Shown here: positions 1 to 15,173 of the stretch, in pieces | Position numbering within the stretch: the stretch's first letter is position 1 | Layout of the letters: each line of letters opens with the position of its first letter | NCBI GenBank assembly: GCA_000310025.1 | Contig: FN647849.1 | Location: 119,058-173,951, forward strand | Source of the DNA: Ectocarpus siliculosus | Lineage: Eukaryota > Sar > Phaeophyceae > Ectocarpales > Ectocarpaceae | Direction: 5' to 3' | Length of the DNA: 54,894 bases | Notes under the pieces: generated by a model | Seen by the model: only the letters and a program-made list of their open reading frames with translations | Databases searched by the model: none | What the model was told of the DNA's origin: nothing | Position numbers and translations under genes: made by a program

Positions 1-21
1 GGGGGGGGGGGGGGGGGGGGG
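1..21. other. G homopolymer at the scaffold edge
   Basis: The window opens with 21 consecutive G and then reads straight into a probable exon. Together with the C run at the far end and the degraded G/C runs beside both gaps, this suggests that the assembly breaks at G/C homopolymers. The true run length is unreliable. Confidence 0.8.
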
Positions 22-22
22 C

Positions 23-1160
23 GACACGGCGATGGACAAGGAGGTGAGGGTGTGTGTACTCTTGTGAAGGCATGCCGTAGCCGGCCTCATCACGAGGAAG
101 GCACCTCAATTGTCCCAGGTGTTCCTTATGCCACCATGCCTCGAGGTGCGCTGCCTGTCTGTCGAGCACACGTGTACCCTGCAAAGCCTAATCGTTACTA
201 CCCCCCCTGCCCTTGCCATCCGACTGGTTGCGTGCGACCGCTGCCGCTTGGCGACCGCAATGGCTCCTCCTGTGTAACGGCGAAACAAAAAAAACAGGCG
301 CTCCACCGCTTGGCCTCCGCCAAGGAGTTGCAGTCGGGGCTGTCCCGGAAACAGGCGGCGGAGGAACACAAGGATAAGATCTCGAGGGCGTCATCTTTCT
401 GGGACCGCTCGTTGGATATGGGCAAGGTCAAGAAGGTGGGTGCTGGTGTTAGTTGGCGTGAATCGAGCCAGGAGCGCTGATGTGTTGTTGCGTTGCCATG
501 CGTCAAGAGGTGCCGAATTGAATGTTCAAACTATTGCGTCGGCCACCGACAGCAGCGGCCGTTGTACTCGTGAAAACCCCAAAATACGCCTTCCCCCGTA
601 AATGCCCTCGGTGTGCTGTACATGCCGGTACGGGTTTCTTCGCACGTTTGTTTCTCTCGTTTTTTTTTTTACGGGTTAGTGACCACGTTTTTTTTTTTTT
701 TCAATGCGAAAACGCGGTGCGAGAAGGCGTATCATACGTGAAAAGGTTGGGTTTCTCGCCAATTTTTTTTGTTAATGTGAATACGCGGTGCGAAATGGCA
801 AAGATGAAGGTATAGGGTTTCCAGCCATGTTCTTTTTTTTCAGCCATAAGCCATAAGCCATAAGCCATAAACATGTACTTCTATGAGAAATGCGAAAACG
901 CGGTGCGAAACGGCGGCACTCAGGTGAAGGAGAAGAAGGACCCCCAAGAAATGTCCGCCAGCAGCAGCGGCGACGCCTTCCAGGCAAAGCAGGAGCAGAT
1001 GCACGGCCAGTCCAAGAGGAGGGGGCACCGTGAGGAGAAAGACACCCCTAGAGGGAACCACGCCAACGGCGAGAGAGGGGGGAGGGGTAGACGGGGCAGG
1101 GGCGGCGGGCGGGGTATGCGTGGGGGCGGTGGGAACCGGGGTGGGGGCAAGCGATGGTGA
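23..1160 (+). CDS. 3' part of a gene for a basic protein with an RGG-rich C-terminus (5' end off the window)
   Basis: Three phase-0 exons join cleanly: 23-43 (donor GAG/GTGAGG), 298-435 (acceptor AACAG, donor AAG/GTGGGT) and 924-1160 (acceptor CTCAG, stop TGA at 1158-1160). The joined peptide of about 131 residues has a charged Lys/Glu segment containing KQAAEEHKDKISRASSFW and KVKKVKEKKDP. It ends in a Gly/Arg tract with repeated RGG, RGR and GGRGMRG motifs. RGG boxes are typical of RNA-binding and nucleolar proteins, so an RNA-related role is inferred; the family is not recognised. The start and any upstream domains lie before base 1. The second intron (436-923) carries T-runs and a small repeat described separately. 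The exon 298-435 acceptor follows an A-rich stretch, so its exact edge is less certain than the others. Confidence 0.6.
704..918 (+). repeat. Three imperfect copies of a GCGAAAACGCGGTGCGA motif inside an intron
   Basis: The core ACGCGGTGCGA recurs near 704-721, 779-795 and 888-909, each just downstream of a T-run and each followed by AGAAGGC, AATGGCA or AACGGCG. Spacings are about 72 and 112 bp, so this is a decayed local duplication. It lies in the last intron of the RGG-tailed gene. No coding role is seen. Confidence 0.6.
843..870 (+). repeat. Four tandem GCCATAA heptamers
   Basis: The heptamer GCCATAA is repeated four times without change, immediately after a T-run and about 55 bp upstream of the last acceptor of the RGG-tailed gene. 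It is a simple minisatellite by appearance. Confidence 0.85.
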
Positions 1161-3670
1161 AAGCAATGGGCGGGGGGGGGGCTCCGGGGAGCCGTGAGGA
1201 GCTAGTCCACCACCTGGGTGTGGGCAGAAAGAAGGGCTGTTTGCCGCGCCCCGTGAATGCACACAGGAGGTCTCGGGGCTTGTTCAGCCCTGCGTGTTGT
1301 CTCTGTGCACGTATGTGTGAGTGTTCTCGTTGTTGCTGGCATCGAGACTGCTTGCGTCTCTCACGGCTTGAAAAGTTAAGCACCGTGAGTTGATTGGTTG
1401 CATTGACAGTATGCCTCTGGTGCTGCGAGGCGGTGTGCACGTTTTCCCAATGGTGTCGGACGCCGGGGTGTTTGTAGCGGCGCCAGGCATGTTGCCTGTA
1501 GAACGACGCATGAGTGGGAGCAGCGCTGACATACGGGCGTGTCGTTGCCCCGTTTTTTTTTGTTTTTTTTCGTCTCGTTCCCTTTGTTGTGTCCTCCAGG
1601 AATCTCTCGTTTTCATGAGTGGTTGCCTGTGAAACCGATGTGTATTCTTGCTGCTTTCTATCGGCCGTGCTAGGTGGGCTGACCAATGAAAAGACGCCGA
1701 AGTCTTGCAGTTAGGGCCAACCGTGGCGTTTTCTAGTCCGCAGACCCCCCGCCCCCCGCCCCCGCCCCCGCCCCCGATCACTCGCGTGTGTGTTTTCTCC
1801 GGATAGCACCGACCGCGCTAGCCAACGAAACGGCGTCAGTCGTGTGTGCGTGCGCGTCGACGGTTCTCATCCGGTAATGCGCGCGTCTGTGTTCTCGATG
1901 ATTATTTGTTCGGCAAAAGAGGCATGCATAAACTCTTTGCCCGCTGGTGTGGTGGTACATGGCAAACAAGTCTCGGTCGCGTGCTACAATGGCAGAGAAG
2001 AAGTGATGTTGTACCTCTGCTCACGAATGGCGAAAAATTGGCCGAAACGGAGCTAGAGATTCGAGGGGATGAAATCGTAGCGTGTAGCATTAAGGTCGGG
2101 AAAAATGATCAAATTGGGAGTGCTAAAGCAGGTGATGTCATAGACGACGTGGCTATTGTGGTATGTACAAGGAGGGGGGTGCGAGGCGAGACGGTGCACG
2201 GTGCATCCACTGGAATGACCTGTTCGCGCACGACTGTACCCGTTCGTTGTAGCTTGATATCATCATCAAAGATGTTTTGTGTGCGAACCTGAATTTTATG
2301 TAAGTTCACTTTGTGGGTGTGCAATCGATCGTGCGTTTCGTACTCGTCAATGTTCGCACGAATAGGTTCACCAAGGTGAACACAGCTCTTCTTGTGTTGA
2401 GTGTTGGCCTTTTTTTTTGTTGTGAAGAGCTGTGGACGGTCGTCCTTACACAATGGGACGGTTGGGTGTGCGTGCTTTTGAGAGTTGACGAGAAGAATTA
2501 ACGATAAAGGACGCTTTTCATACCCGCCCCCTTGATCCCCAGCACGTCCTGCGGACCCACAACAAGCACAAAGGGGGTCTTCGTGTTTGTTTCCAATCGC
2601 GGTGTTTTTATGTCCTGGATCATTTTATTGGCTGGGATCATGATCATGTGTTGTCAGCGTCTGCCTCTGTGTTTGTGTTTTTATCGTGGGAGTATTTGAT
2701 TATTTGTTTTCGTTTGTTTTCGTCGTGGCATGTTACACCAGTAGACACCGGGGTCCATAAGTTTTTTTTGTGGTGCGTGTGAACTGGGCGGGAGGGAAAA
2801 GAGCCAGCAGTACCGACATTTAGTAGGAGGCGTGGGTTGTGTCGTCTGTTTCGGAAACCAGCGGCACCCAAAAGAAAGGTGTGCGGGAGTTGGCGAGAAT
2901 GGATTCGGAAGAATAATGCGACGGTGGACTCGCAGGAAAGCGGCAATCAATGATGATGTGAACATTTGTATAGTCTAGGGCTGGTAACTTTTCTCGTTTG
3001 TCGTGCCATTTGTTCTGGACGTCGGTTGTTTACACCGTTCGGTACAATTCTGGAGCACCAGGTACACAGACAGGAGGAAGGCCAAACAAGAGTTGTATTC
3101 TCTGCCTTCCTGCTGCGGTGCTCGCCTTTTTCGCGAGAAGGATTTGGCCGTTTCTTCCATCGTCGACTGTGTGTGCCTGTATTATTTGCATCGACCTCGC
3201 TAACTGGCTGACCATTGAAAAGACGTCAGTCTCAGTGCGTGTGTTTGGCAGATCCATACACACACGTCGTTCGCGGTAGGTAGCCATGCCCTCCGCCGAT
3301 GGTTTCGTACATGTGAAACAACCACAGTACATACATCCCGTTCCAAACATCTGTTGAAAGCAGTTCGCCAACCAACCCTTAAAAGATGGAAGCCGCGAAA
3401 ACTTCACGACGGATTGAGTACCACCGTGATAGCGGGACAATCGCCAATAGTATACAGGTGATGCAGAAGATGGAGAGATATCATCAGCACGCCGACAGAC
3501 ACAAGTATGGAACATTAGGGCGCCCCTTTTCTTCACATCCTGGGCTCACTCCCATTTCAACACGTACTCGGAGCCGTGGGCCTACGCGCCCCAGATCCAC
3601 TTCCTGTCACGACGCCGAGTAAACCAACATAACAATACCATGGTACGTAAAAAATGCGACAGTCTTTCAG
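1161..3670. other. Intergenic, no supported gene
   Basis: This stretch lies between the RGG-tailed gene and the 3' end of the protease gene. It is rich in TG/GT-biased sequence with short C and T runs, for example a C-rich run near 1745-1775. Short open frames occur on both strands, the longest about 168 codons on the minus strand at 3030-3536, but none shows a recognisable motif, splice chain or domain. It probably holds the 3' UTRs of the two convergent genes. Confidence 0.5.
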
Positions 3671-9117
<5,447 letters not shown>

Positions 9118-9421
9118 GGCTGCCTTCGTCCGCTGTTAGCCTTTGCGTAGAGACTTCAGGTATTTGGGACGAATGCCGGCGGTCGATGTCTGTCTGCTGC
9201 GCTTTTCTCGCAGTGTTCGCTGAACGATCTCTCTCCTTCGTCGGGCGGCGATAGATTTTGTGCGAAACGTGAAACGGCTCAAATAAGAGTTTGAACCCAG
9301 AGAACCAAAATACAACGAGTGGACAACCCGGGGACATTGGTATTTGACCCCGCCCCCCACCCGCTCTCTCTCTCCTACTACTGCCTGTTGCCCCCAGCCC
9401 CCAGCATGCCAAACACTCACA
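9118..9421. promoter_or_regulatory. Shared divergent promoter region of the protease and methyltransferase genes
   Basis: The two predicted start codons point away from each other with 304 bp between them, so both 5' UTRs and core promoters must fit here unless an upstream noncoding exon exists. The methyltransferase side has a pyrimidine/C-rich stretch (9349-9400) close to its ATG. No TATA box is evident. Confidence 0.5.
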
Positions 9422-11966
9422 ATGGCGATCGAAGATGAGCTTTCCGGGCTCAACCGCGAGCTGTCTATGTTTCCTGAGCGAGCATTCGAGTTCAGCAAAG
9501 CGGGAGAAGTTGTCATTGAGCAGGTAGGTTTGGGTCCGTGGTTTCCTTACTCGATATGGTGCTACAGCAAGCAGATGCCGTAGTACTGCTGCTGTTGTCC
9601 AGTATCCATATACGAGTCACTTGATCAGGCAGTCTACAGCGCAGCAGCTACCAGGCTCCTACATGTACCATGTATGGTACGAGTTGTCTGCAGATCTGCA
9701 CCTTCCAATAAATAGAGGCTTGGCCTGGCGCCGCTTTTTTTCTGAATCTGCGCTGCTGCGGGAGCAGTAGTATGTAGTTCGCCTGACGTAACCAAACTCC
9801 AGGCACCACGCAAGGTGCCGTTGTTGTTTGGACTCCGTTGCTGGGCAACGAAGGCCAGACCTACATCTGGCGGTTGCTCTGCGTGTCGGAAGTCGGAAGT
9901 GAGTCGTGGAGCACGCTACATAGACTACTTCATACATTCCAAATCAAGCGTGTGTTTGATAGTCGTATCATCTGCCTCTGTTGTTGCTGTTGGGTTGTTG
10001 CTGGGCGAGACAAGACAAACCAGACGGAGAAAGAGGAAGACCAGCCCTGTCTGGATACGAATGCACACACAGCAAGCAGTTGTAGACTGAAATCAAATAA
10101 TTAGACTACAGCAGTAGACAGCGCTGATTGGACTTGTCAGAGCTGACTCCCATGATTTTGTTTCGGCTCCTACAAATGGTACAATGGTACGGTCTGAATG
10201 ACCAGACCTCCCAAGCTATCTGTACAAACTACCCGGGTTAGGCCTTGTCGACCTTCAATACTCCCCCCCTTCCCCCCCCCACGCCTCCTGCCGATTCACC
10301 CTTACACCCGACCTCCGAATAGGATGTGGCCGACGTGGGGTCAATTGTCTGGGACGCAGAGATCTTATTGGCCCACTACCTTGATCAGGCATACGGCTCC
10401 CGGCTAAGCGGAATGCGGGTGTTGGAACTCGGCGCTGGAACTGGCCTCGCCGGCCTCGTGAGTGCGTGCAGGAGGTTTGATTTGTCTCTGGGTATCGTCC
10501 TTATTAACAGGGCGCGAGATGGTGGTAGACTGTATGTAACCTTGTTCAAAACGAATAGTGGAACCTTCCAAGTTGATGCATCAGGTTAGGGTTACGTTAT
10601 ATATCAGCTTCATTCATGCTTCTTTGCAAGACCTTGGTTTGAAGACCCGGATTTAATTTGGAAGTCGTGAACTTTTGTAGCTGTACCCGTCCCAAACCTT
10701 TAACACATTCTGGCAGCACCCCGTCACTTGAACATCCAGGTGGCATCAAGGCTCGGTGCATCCGTCGTTCTCACAGATCAGTCGAAGCTCCTACCGACGC
10801 TGATAGCAAATGCTCGCGCTAACGCTCAAGACCTCGAGTATAGCCGTCAGCCACCTACCACTCCGGGCAGTCGGGACGGCACGTCAACGCTGCCTTGCGA
10901 CGAACCTGCGGATGTTCTTTCAACGCCCCCTGAATCGGACAACACTTGCTCTGTTACAACAACGCCTAGCATTGCAAAAGACGGGGGGAAGGCGGAGGAT
11001 GTACCTGTATGCAGGAAATCTGCGAGGCGACGAAAGGGCGGCGACGACGAGGGGTTGAATCAAGTCGACGCGCCCAAAGACAGCACCGTCAACGTCGCAG
11101 CGTCCAAGCCAGATGATCGAGAGTTATCCACCACGATGTGCTGTTTAGATGGCGGGGGTATCAAAGGCTGCTGGCGAGTAGTGGAGCTGCTGTTTTCTGA
11201 GAGCGAGGAAAAATTGCTGCGATGGCGCCGCATGGCGGATGGAGGAGGAACAACGGGAGGGCCTTTGCGTGCTGTACCCGAAGGGGATCCTGAAGGCGAC
11301 AGCCACGACGGTCTGTTTGATCTAGTCGTGGCGGCCGATGTGGTGTATCTCAACGACTTATGGGATGCCATGGCGTTCACCATCAAGGTGCGGGTACCAC
11401 ACGTTGCCGATTGCCGTAAGAGGCGGAGAGATGGCACCCCCCCAGACCGATTTTCCAAACTCGATTGCTCCACAACCAAGCTTGTGCCAATCACCTAATA
11501 GGGTGGTTTCGGAAACACCTCGTTGAGGGCTTTCCGTAGAATTTATCGGGCTCTTTTCGGCACTTCGTTGGTTGTGCAGCAATCGATCTTTGAAAGTCGG
11601 TCTAGGGGGGTTGCCATCTCTTCGCCTCTTCGGTACGCACCTCACTTTCGTATGGACGACACAGGCGGCGACGCTCTCGTCCGTTACTTCAGGGCCCGAC
11701 TAACCCCCACCCTCACCCGGCGTGTACAGGCGTTGACGAAGCCAAGCGGCGAGGCTTTGATGACCTTTGAGCAGCGACGGGGGAATGTGGATGGGTTTTT
11801 CGGCCCCCCGAGGTTCGGCGGTGAGGAAACCGGGTGCTGTTGGGGCCATGGAGAGGAGGTCGACTTTGCGGAGGGGGTCGACGCCGGGGAGGTGTTAAGG
11901 GACGCAGCTAAGGCTGCTCGAGTTCGGATGTACCGCATGCGTCGAAGCGGTAGCGGTGGTCCTTGA
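9422..11966 (+). CDS. Lysine methyltransferase-like protein, Methyltransf_16 family (METTL21/METTL23-like)
   Basis: S-adenosylmethionine-dependent methyltransferase with a seven-beta-strand Rossmann fold; family members methylate lysines in chaperones and elongation factors. The specific substrate cannot be read here. Four phase-0 exons: 9422-9523, 10323-10457, 10740-11387 and 11730-11966, about 373 aa. The N-terminus carries GSIVWDAEILLAHYL, the family's conserved VWD region. SAM motif I, RVLELGAGTGLAGL, is near residues 66-79. The acidic-loop motif VVLTDQSK is near 88-95, and FDLVVAADVVYLNDLW near 272 is the post-motif with the family D/E-x-x-Y feature. Between about residues 105 and 255 lies a long Ser/Thr/Pro-rich and charged insertion with no counterpart in the compact animal proteins. 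Intron 3 contains a 222-bp foldback element. The start is the only ATG fitting the exon with a strong donor (CAG/GTAGGT). Confidence 0.88.
11413..11634. mobile_element. MITE-like foldback element 1, in intron 3 of the methyltransferase gene
   Basis: The left arm starts GCCGTAAGAGGCGGAGAGA and the right arm, read in reverse complement, starts ACCGAAGAGGCGAAGAGA. Pairing continues inward for about 75 bp per arm through ATGGCA, TAGACCGA and ATCGATTGC-type blocks to a subterminal CCACAACCAA box. The non-paired centre contains GGTTTCGGAAACACCTCGTTG. No clear target-site duplication is visible. It is related to the elements at 22635 and 36591 by termini, the CCACAACC box and the central motif. It has no coding capacity. 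Confidence 0.8.
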
Positions 11967-13387
11967 CTGCCGTACTGTGCATGAAATCCGCACTAAAATC
12001 AGACCAGGCGTTCTCTTACCGGTGGATTCGAAGGCGTGTGTGTTTCCAAGTCCAGCTATTTCTGGGGGAGGTCTGTAGGGCGTACATGTCCACGAGAGCA
12101 GAAGTGTCGTACGAGACGTGGAAATGTGATGTTGGCGGCAAGCCATATTCCTTGTTTTCCCAGCCTCGATGGCCCCTAGGAGCAATTGCAGAAAACTGGT
12201 ATTGTTTCGATGGGAACTTTGCTCGTGGGATTGTGAATTGTGTGCAGAATTGGCAAAACCTGGCGACGAAGCCGTAAAGGACAAAAACACGAAGGATCAA
12301 TCAAACATCGATGCACGCAAACGACGCACGATGCATCAAACATCTCAATAAACTGAACAGTCAACCAACGATTTGAACCGTCAAGAACGGGGTAAACGCT
12401 CGTTCGACTGAGAACCCCTCGGGGCGCTATAACAGCAAGCAAGCAAGAGACCAAGCGAACTCCCCGGTGGTGTGGTGTTGGGTTTTTCTTTTGCGTAAAC
12501 GCGCAGGGACGTTCTTTGAACTTTTTCCAGGGGAAGTTCAGAGGAACCAACGCCCCATGGGGAGAGCAGGCAACACAAGCTGGGTCTGCTGCCAAAGCGA
12601 TCAGATTTGCTCAGCATATCGTAGCGGGTGTGGGCGTTGTTTTTCGAGTACTCGAGGAGAAACTGCCCGCGGGGGGAGCAGGGAACAAGTTTAGGTTTTG
12701 GAACCTGAATCTGCTGCGAAAGCGATCAGGTATGTCCACCACGCTGTAGTGTGACATCAGACAACGTCGTATTCATCGCCGAGTAGACTCAAGAATCCGC
12801 CCATGCTGGGCCTGAAGGCAAAACAACACACGACTCGACCAAGAAAAAACAACCGCCAAGCAACGAAAATCTAGACGAGAAACAACGAAATACAGCACCT
12901 ATAAAAAAGAGTGGGCAGAGCAGAGAGGCATCGCAACAAAGAACAAGAAGCACGACGAACACTATACTACGAAAACATCGCAAGATTCCAAATGGTACTG
13001 ATGGTCGTCCCGTGGGGCGTTTACCCTGCTCCTAACGGTAGTCGATCGGACGACCAATCAGCGATCGCGTTCAAGCACATGCATCTTGAAACTCCCGCAG
13101 GAGAGCTGGTAGCCGTCCCGCGCTCCCTTCTTTCCACACACGAACTCTGGAGCCGCCTCCCAGGCCAGGCCGGCCGCTAACATCTTTCGCTCGAGGCAGT
13201 GGAGGTAAGCTTCTCTGCCTTCTCGGCTTCGGAACTTGAGCCTGATTCGATCAACGGGGTGGGCACGAGGATGGTGTCCAGCATGCGTTGGGTTCCTGAT
13301 GCTGAATGAACGTACCGCCGGGAGGGAGACTTGGAAAACGCAAACAATCGATTTATCGCGATAACCACGGCATCACGTCTGCCGAGC
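11967..13387. other. Convergent intergenic region, no supported gene
   Basis: This is the space between the 3' ends of the methyltransferase and exonuclease genes, presumably both 3' UTRs. It includes a rough internal duplication: a GGGGAGAGCAGG segment followed by TCTGCTGCCAAAGCGATCAG near 12559-12605 recurs as GGGGGAGCAGGG and TCTGCTGCGAAAGCGATCAG near 12675-12727. A plus-strand frame of 89 codons at 12911-13180 has no recognisable motif. Confidence 0.5.
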
Positions 13388-15173
13388 TCACTTGTAAGTA
13401 TTGCTCCCGCTGTCCTTTTCGAGGGCACCGTGAATCCCCCGGCCTAACCCCCCCGCACCACCCCCTTCGGGACGCAGCATGCCCAGTGACGCTTGGCGAC
13501 TCCTGCTCGGCTTGAACGAGTGAAAATTGACAAGGAAAAAGGACAGCGGGAGGCCCAGGGGCTCCCGTGGCTCTCCGGCCCGCCTCCACAGGTTGAAGAG
13601 CTCCATCGTCATACGAGCATCAGCCGCAGCGTTGTGAGCCCCCTAGCAAGAATGTGAAGGGGGTCGTACGGCGTGGCATGGCCGTTGATTTGGTCGTGTG
13701 GGTCTTTGGAACTAAAACGGTGCATCATATGCCATGCATCGTTTCGCCGTGGGGCTCACCCTAACAACCCTAGCCTTATTAAAGGATTTGGGAAAGTTGG
13801 TTTTCACGCTGTTCAATGGGCTCAAACCGGTGAGTCAAACGAATACACACGCAGTGTTTGTCGCCAAATTTTACGCGACTGCAGCCTTGGCCCTGCCCCA
13901 ACACTTTTGCACACGGCAGGAACGTCAAACGAAGTGTTGTCGTGCCCAAGAAACGTCCGCCCTTGCTCGCACCTCTTCCATCCTATCGAAGCAATGAGCG
14001 TACGCCTCCTGGAGCGTGCACTTGAGCCCATTCATCGTCCTGAACAGATCGGTTACCTCCACTACCCGCATCCTTCGCCGTCCTACCCATGGCCATGCTG
14101 CTGCATCTGGACTCTCAACAGCGCGAGAGCGGGCGGTGCTGCTGCTGCTGGTGTTGCTGCCGTTTCCAGGAGCAGTCTTGAAAGAAAGACTGCCGCCGTC
14201 GATCGGAGCCCTCTCTGTTGGAAGGACCTCTCGCTCGCCGCTTCTTATCTGACTGGCGGCCTGTGGGTGCATACCAGTGTTGTCGATTGTGATTGAGTCT
14301 ATATCGCCACACCACAGCCCATTGTGATTTGAGTCTATATCGCCACATAACAGCCCATGGGATGGATGCTAGCTAGTGGGGAGTGTTTCGTGGTCGACGG
14401 GATGAGCCATATTTCGGCCTTTTACCTTGCCTTACCGATAACTTGCGCGTGAGGCAGCGGAATAAAAGCACTTACCAGAAGATTCTGACATATCCATTGC
14501 GCGCATCTTGCTGCATGCTGGGACGAAAGCAATTCTGTGTGGCCACCCGATGTATGTGCGTACCTTCTCGAAGCCCAAGACATTGAGGTCACTGTGAAGC
14601 TCCCATCCCACTAAGACGCCACCTTCCTCGACGTGCCGCGTGAGGAAGTCCGAGACGCAAGATGCAGGAATCCCCTCTTCCCATGTAGCCAATAACCCCC
14701 TGAAGCGACCAAGCGGTCGTAGTGTGGCGACAAATTGACGGCAGTTGACACGGAAAATAATTGCTAAATGGTAGGTAGGGCGGATGAAGTTGAGGGTATG
14801 GGGGGGTCCGGTGAATGGGTGCTCCCGAGAAGATGATGCATGGCAGAGCACTCCCACGAAGAAGTTGATGCGTTATTGACTTTACTGATACTCACCGCCA
14901 GACACCAACTCACCCCTGCATTCTGGCAAACACTCCGTCAGTGACCTTGCACCCTCTCGGCACCGCGACCCTCCCGTACAGCAAGGTCTCCAGTCGCTCA
15001 TCCACGACGCCAACGGAGACCATTGCTCGCCTGGCCGGAAGATCTTCAGGTCCTTCGATCGTGACCATCTCGATATCCACGGCGTAGTAGCGCGCTCCGG
15101 CGTCGATGCCTCTGTGGCATGAAAAAGGCTGGGACGGCTTGCGAACGGCGTTTGGCGGTCTCTGTTGAGTCAT
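13388..15173 (-). CDS. DEDDh 3'-5' exonuclease (REXO4/RNase T-like)
   Basis: Exonuclease of the DnaQ-like superfamily, expected to trim 3' ends of RNA or DNA using two metal ions. Four exons in transcript order: 15173-14914, 14699-14564, 14056-13973 and 13642-13388, with phases 2, 0 and 0 matching at each junction, about 244 aa. Exo I is YYAVDIEMV (Asp33, Glu35), where REXO4-type enzymes have a D-x-E-M-V motif. Exo II is GWELHSDLNVLGF (Asp124). Exo III is GAHNAAADARMTMEL (His163, Asp168), the H-x4-D spacing of the DEDDh class. The TDLFRTMNGLKCTLQEAYAH segment corresponds to the helix before Exo III. After about residue 185 the frame becomes Gly/Pro/Ser-rich and may include unspliced intron, so the C-terminus is less sure. 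The start chosen is an ATG 32 codons before Exo I; an in-frame upstream start at 15221 is also possible. Confidence 0.82.
14286..14356. repeat. Two-copy tandem repeat of 35-36 bp
   Basis: ATTGTGATTGAGTCTATATC plus CGCCACACCACAGCCC is followed directly by a second copy that differs by one inserted T and TA for CC. It lies in the intron between the second and third exons of the exonuclease gene. Confidence 0.85.
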
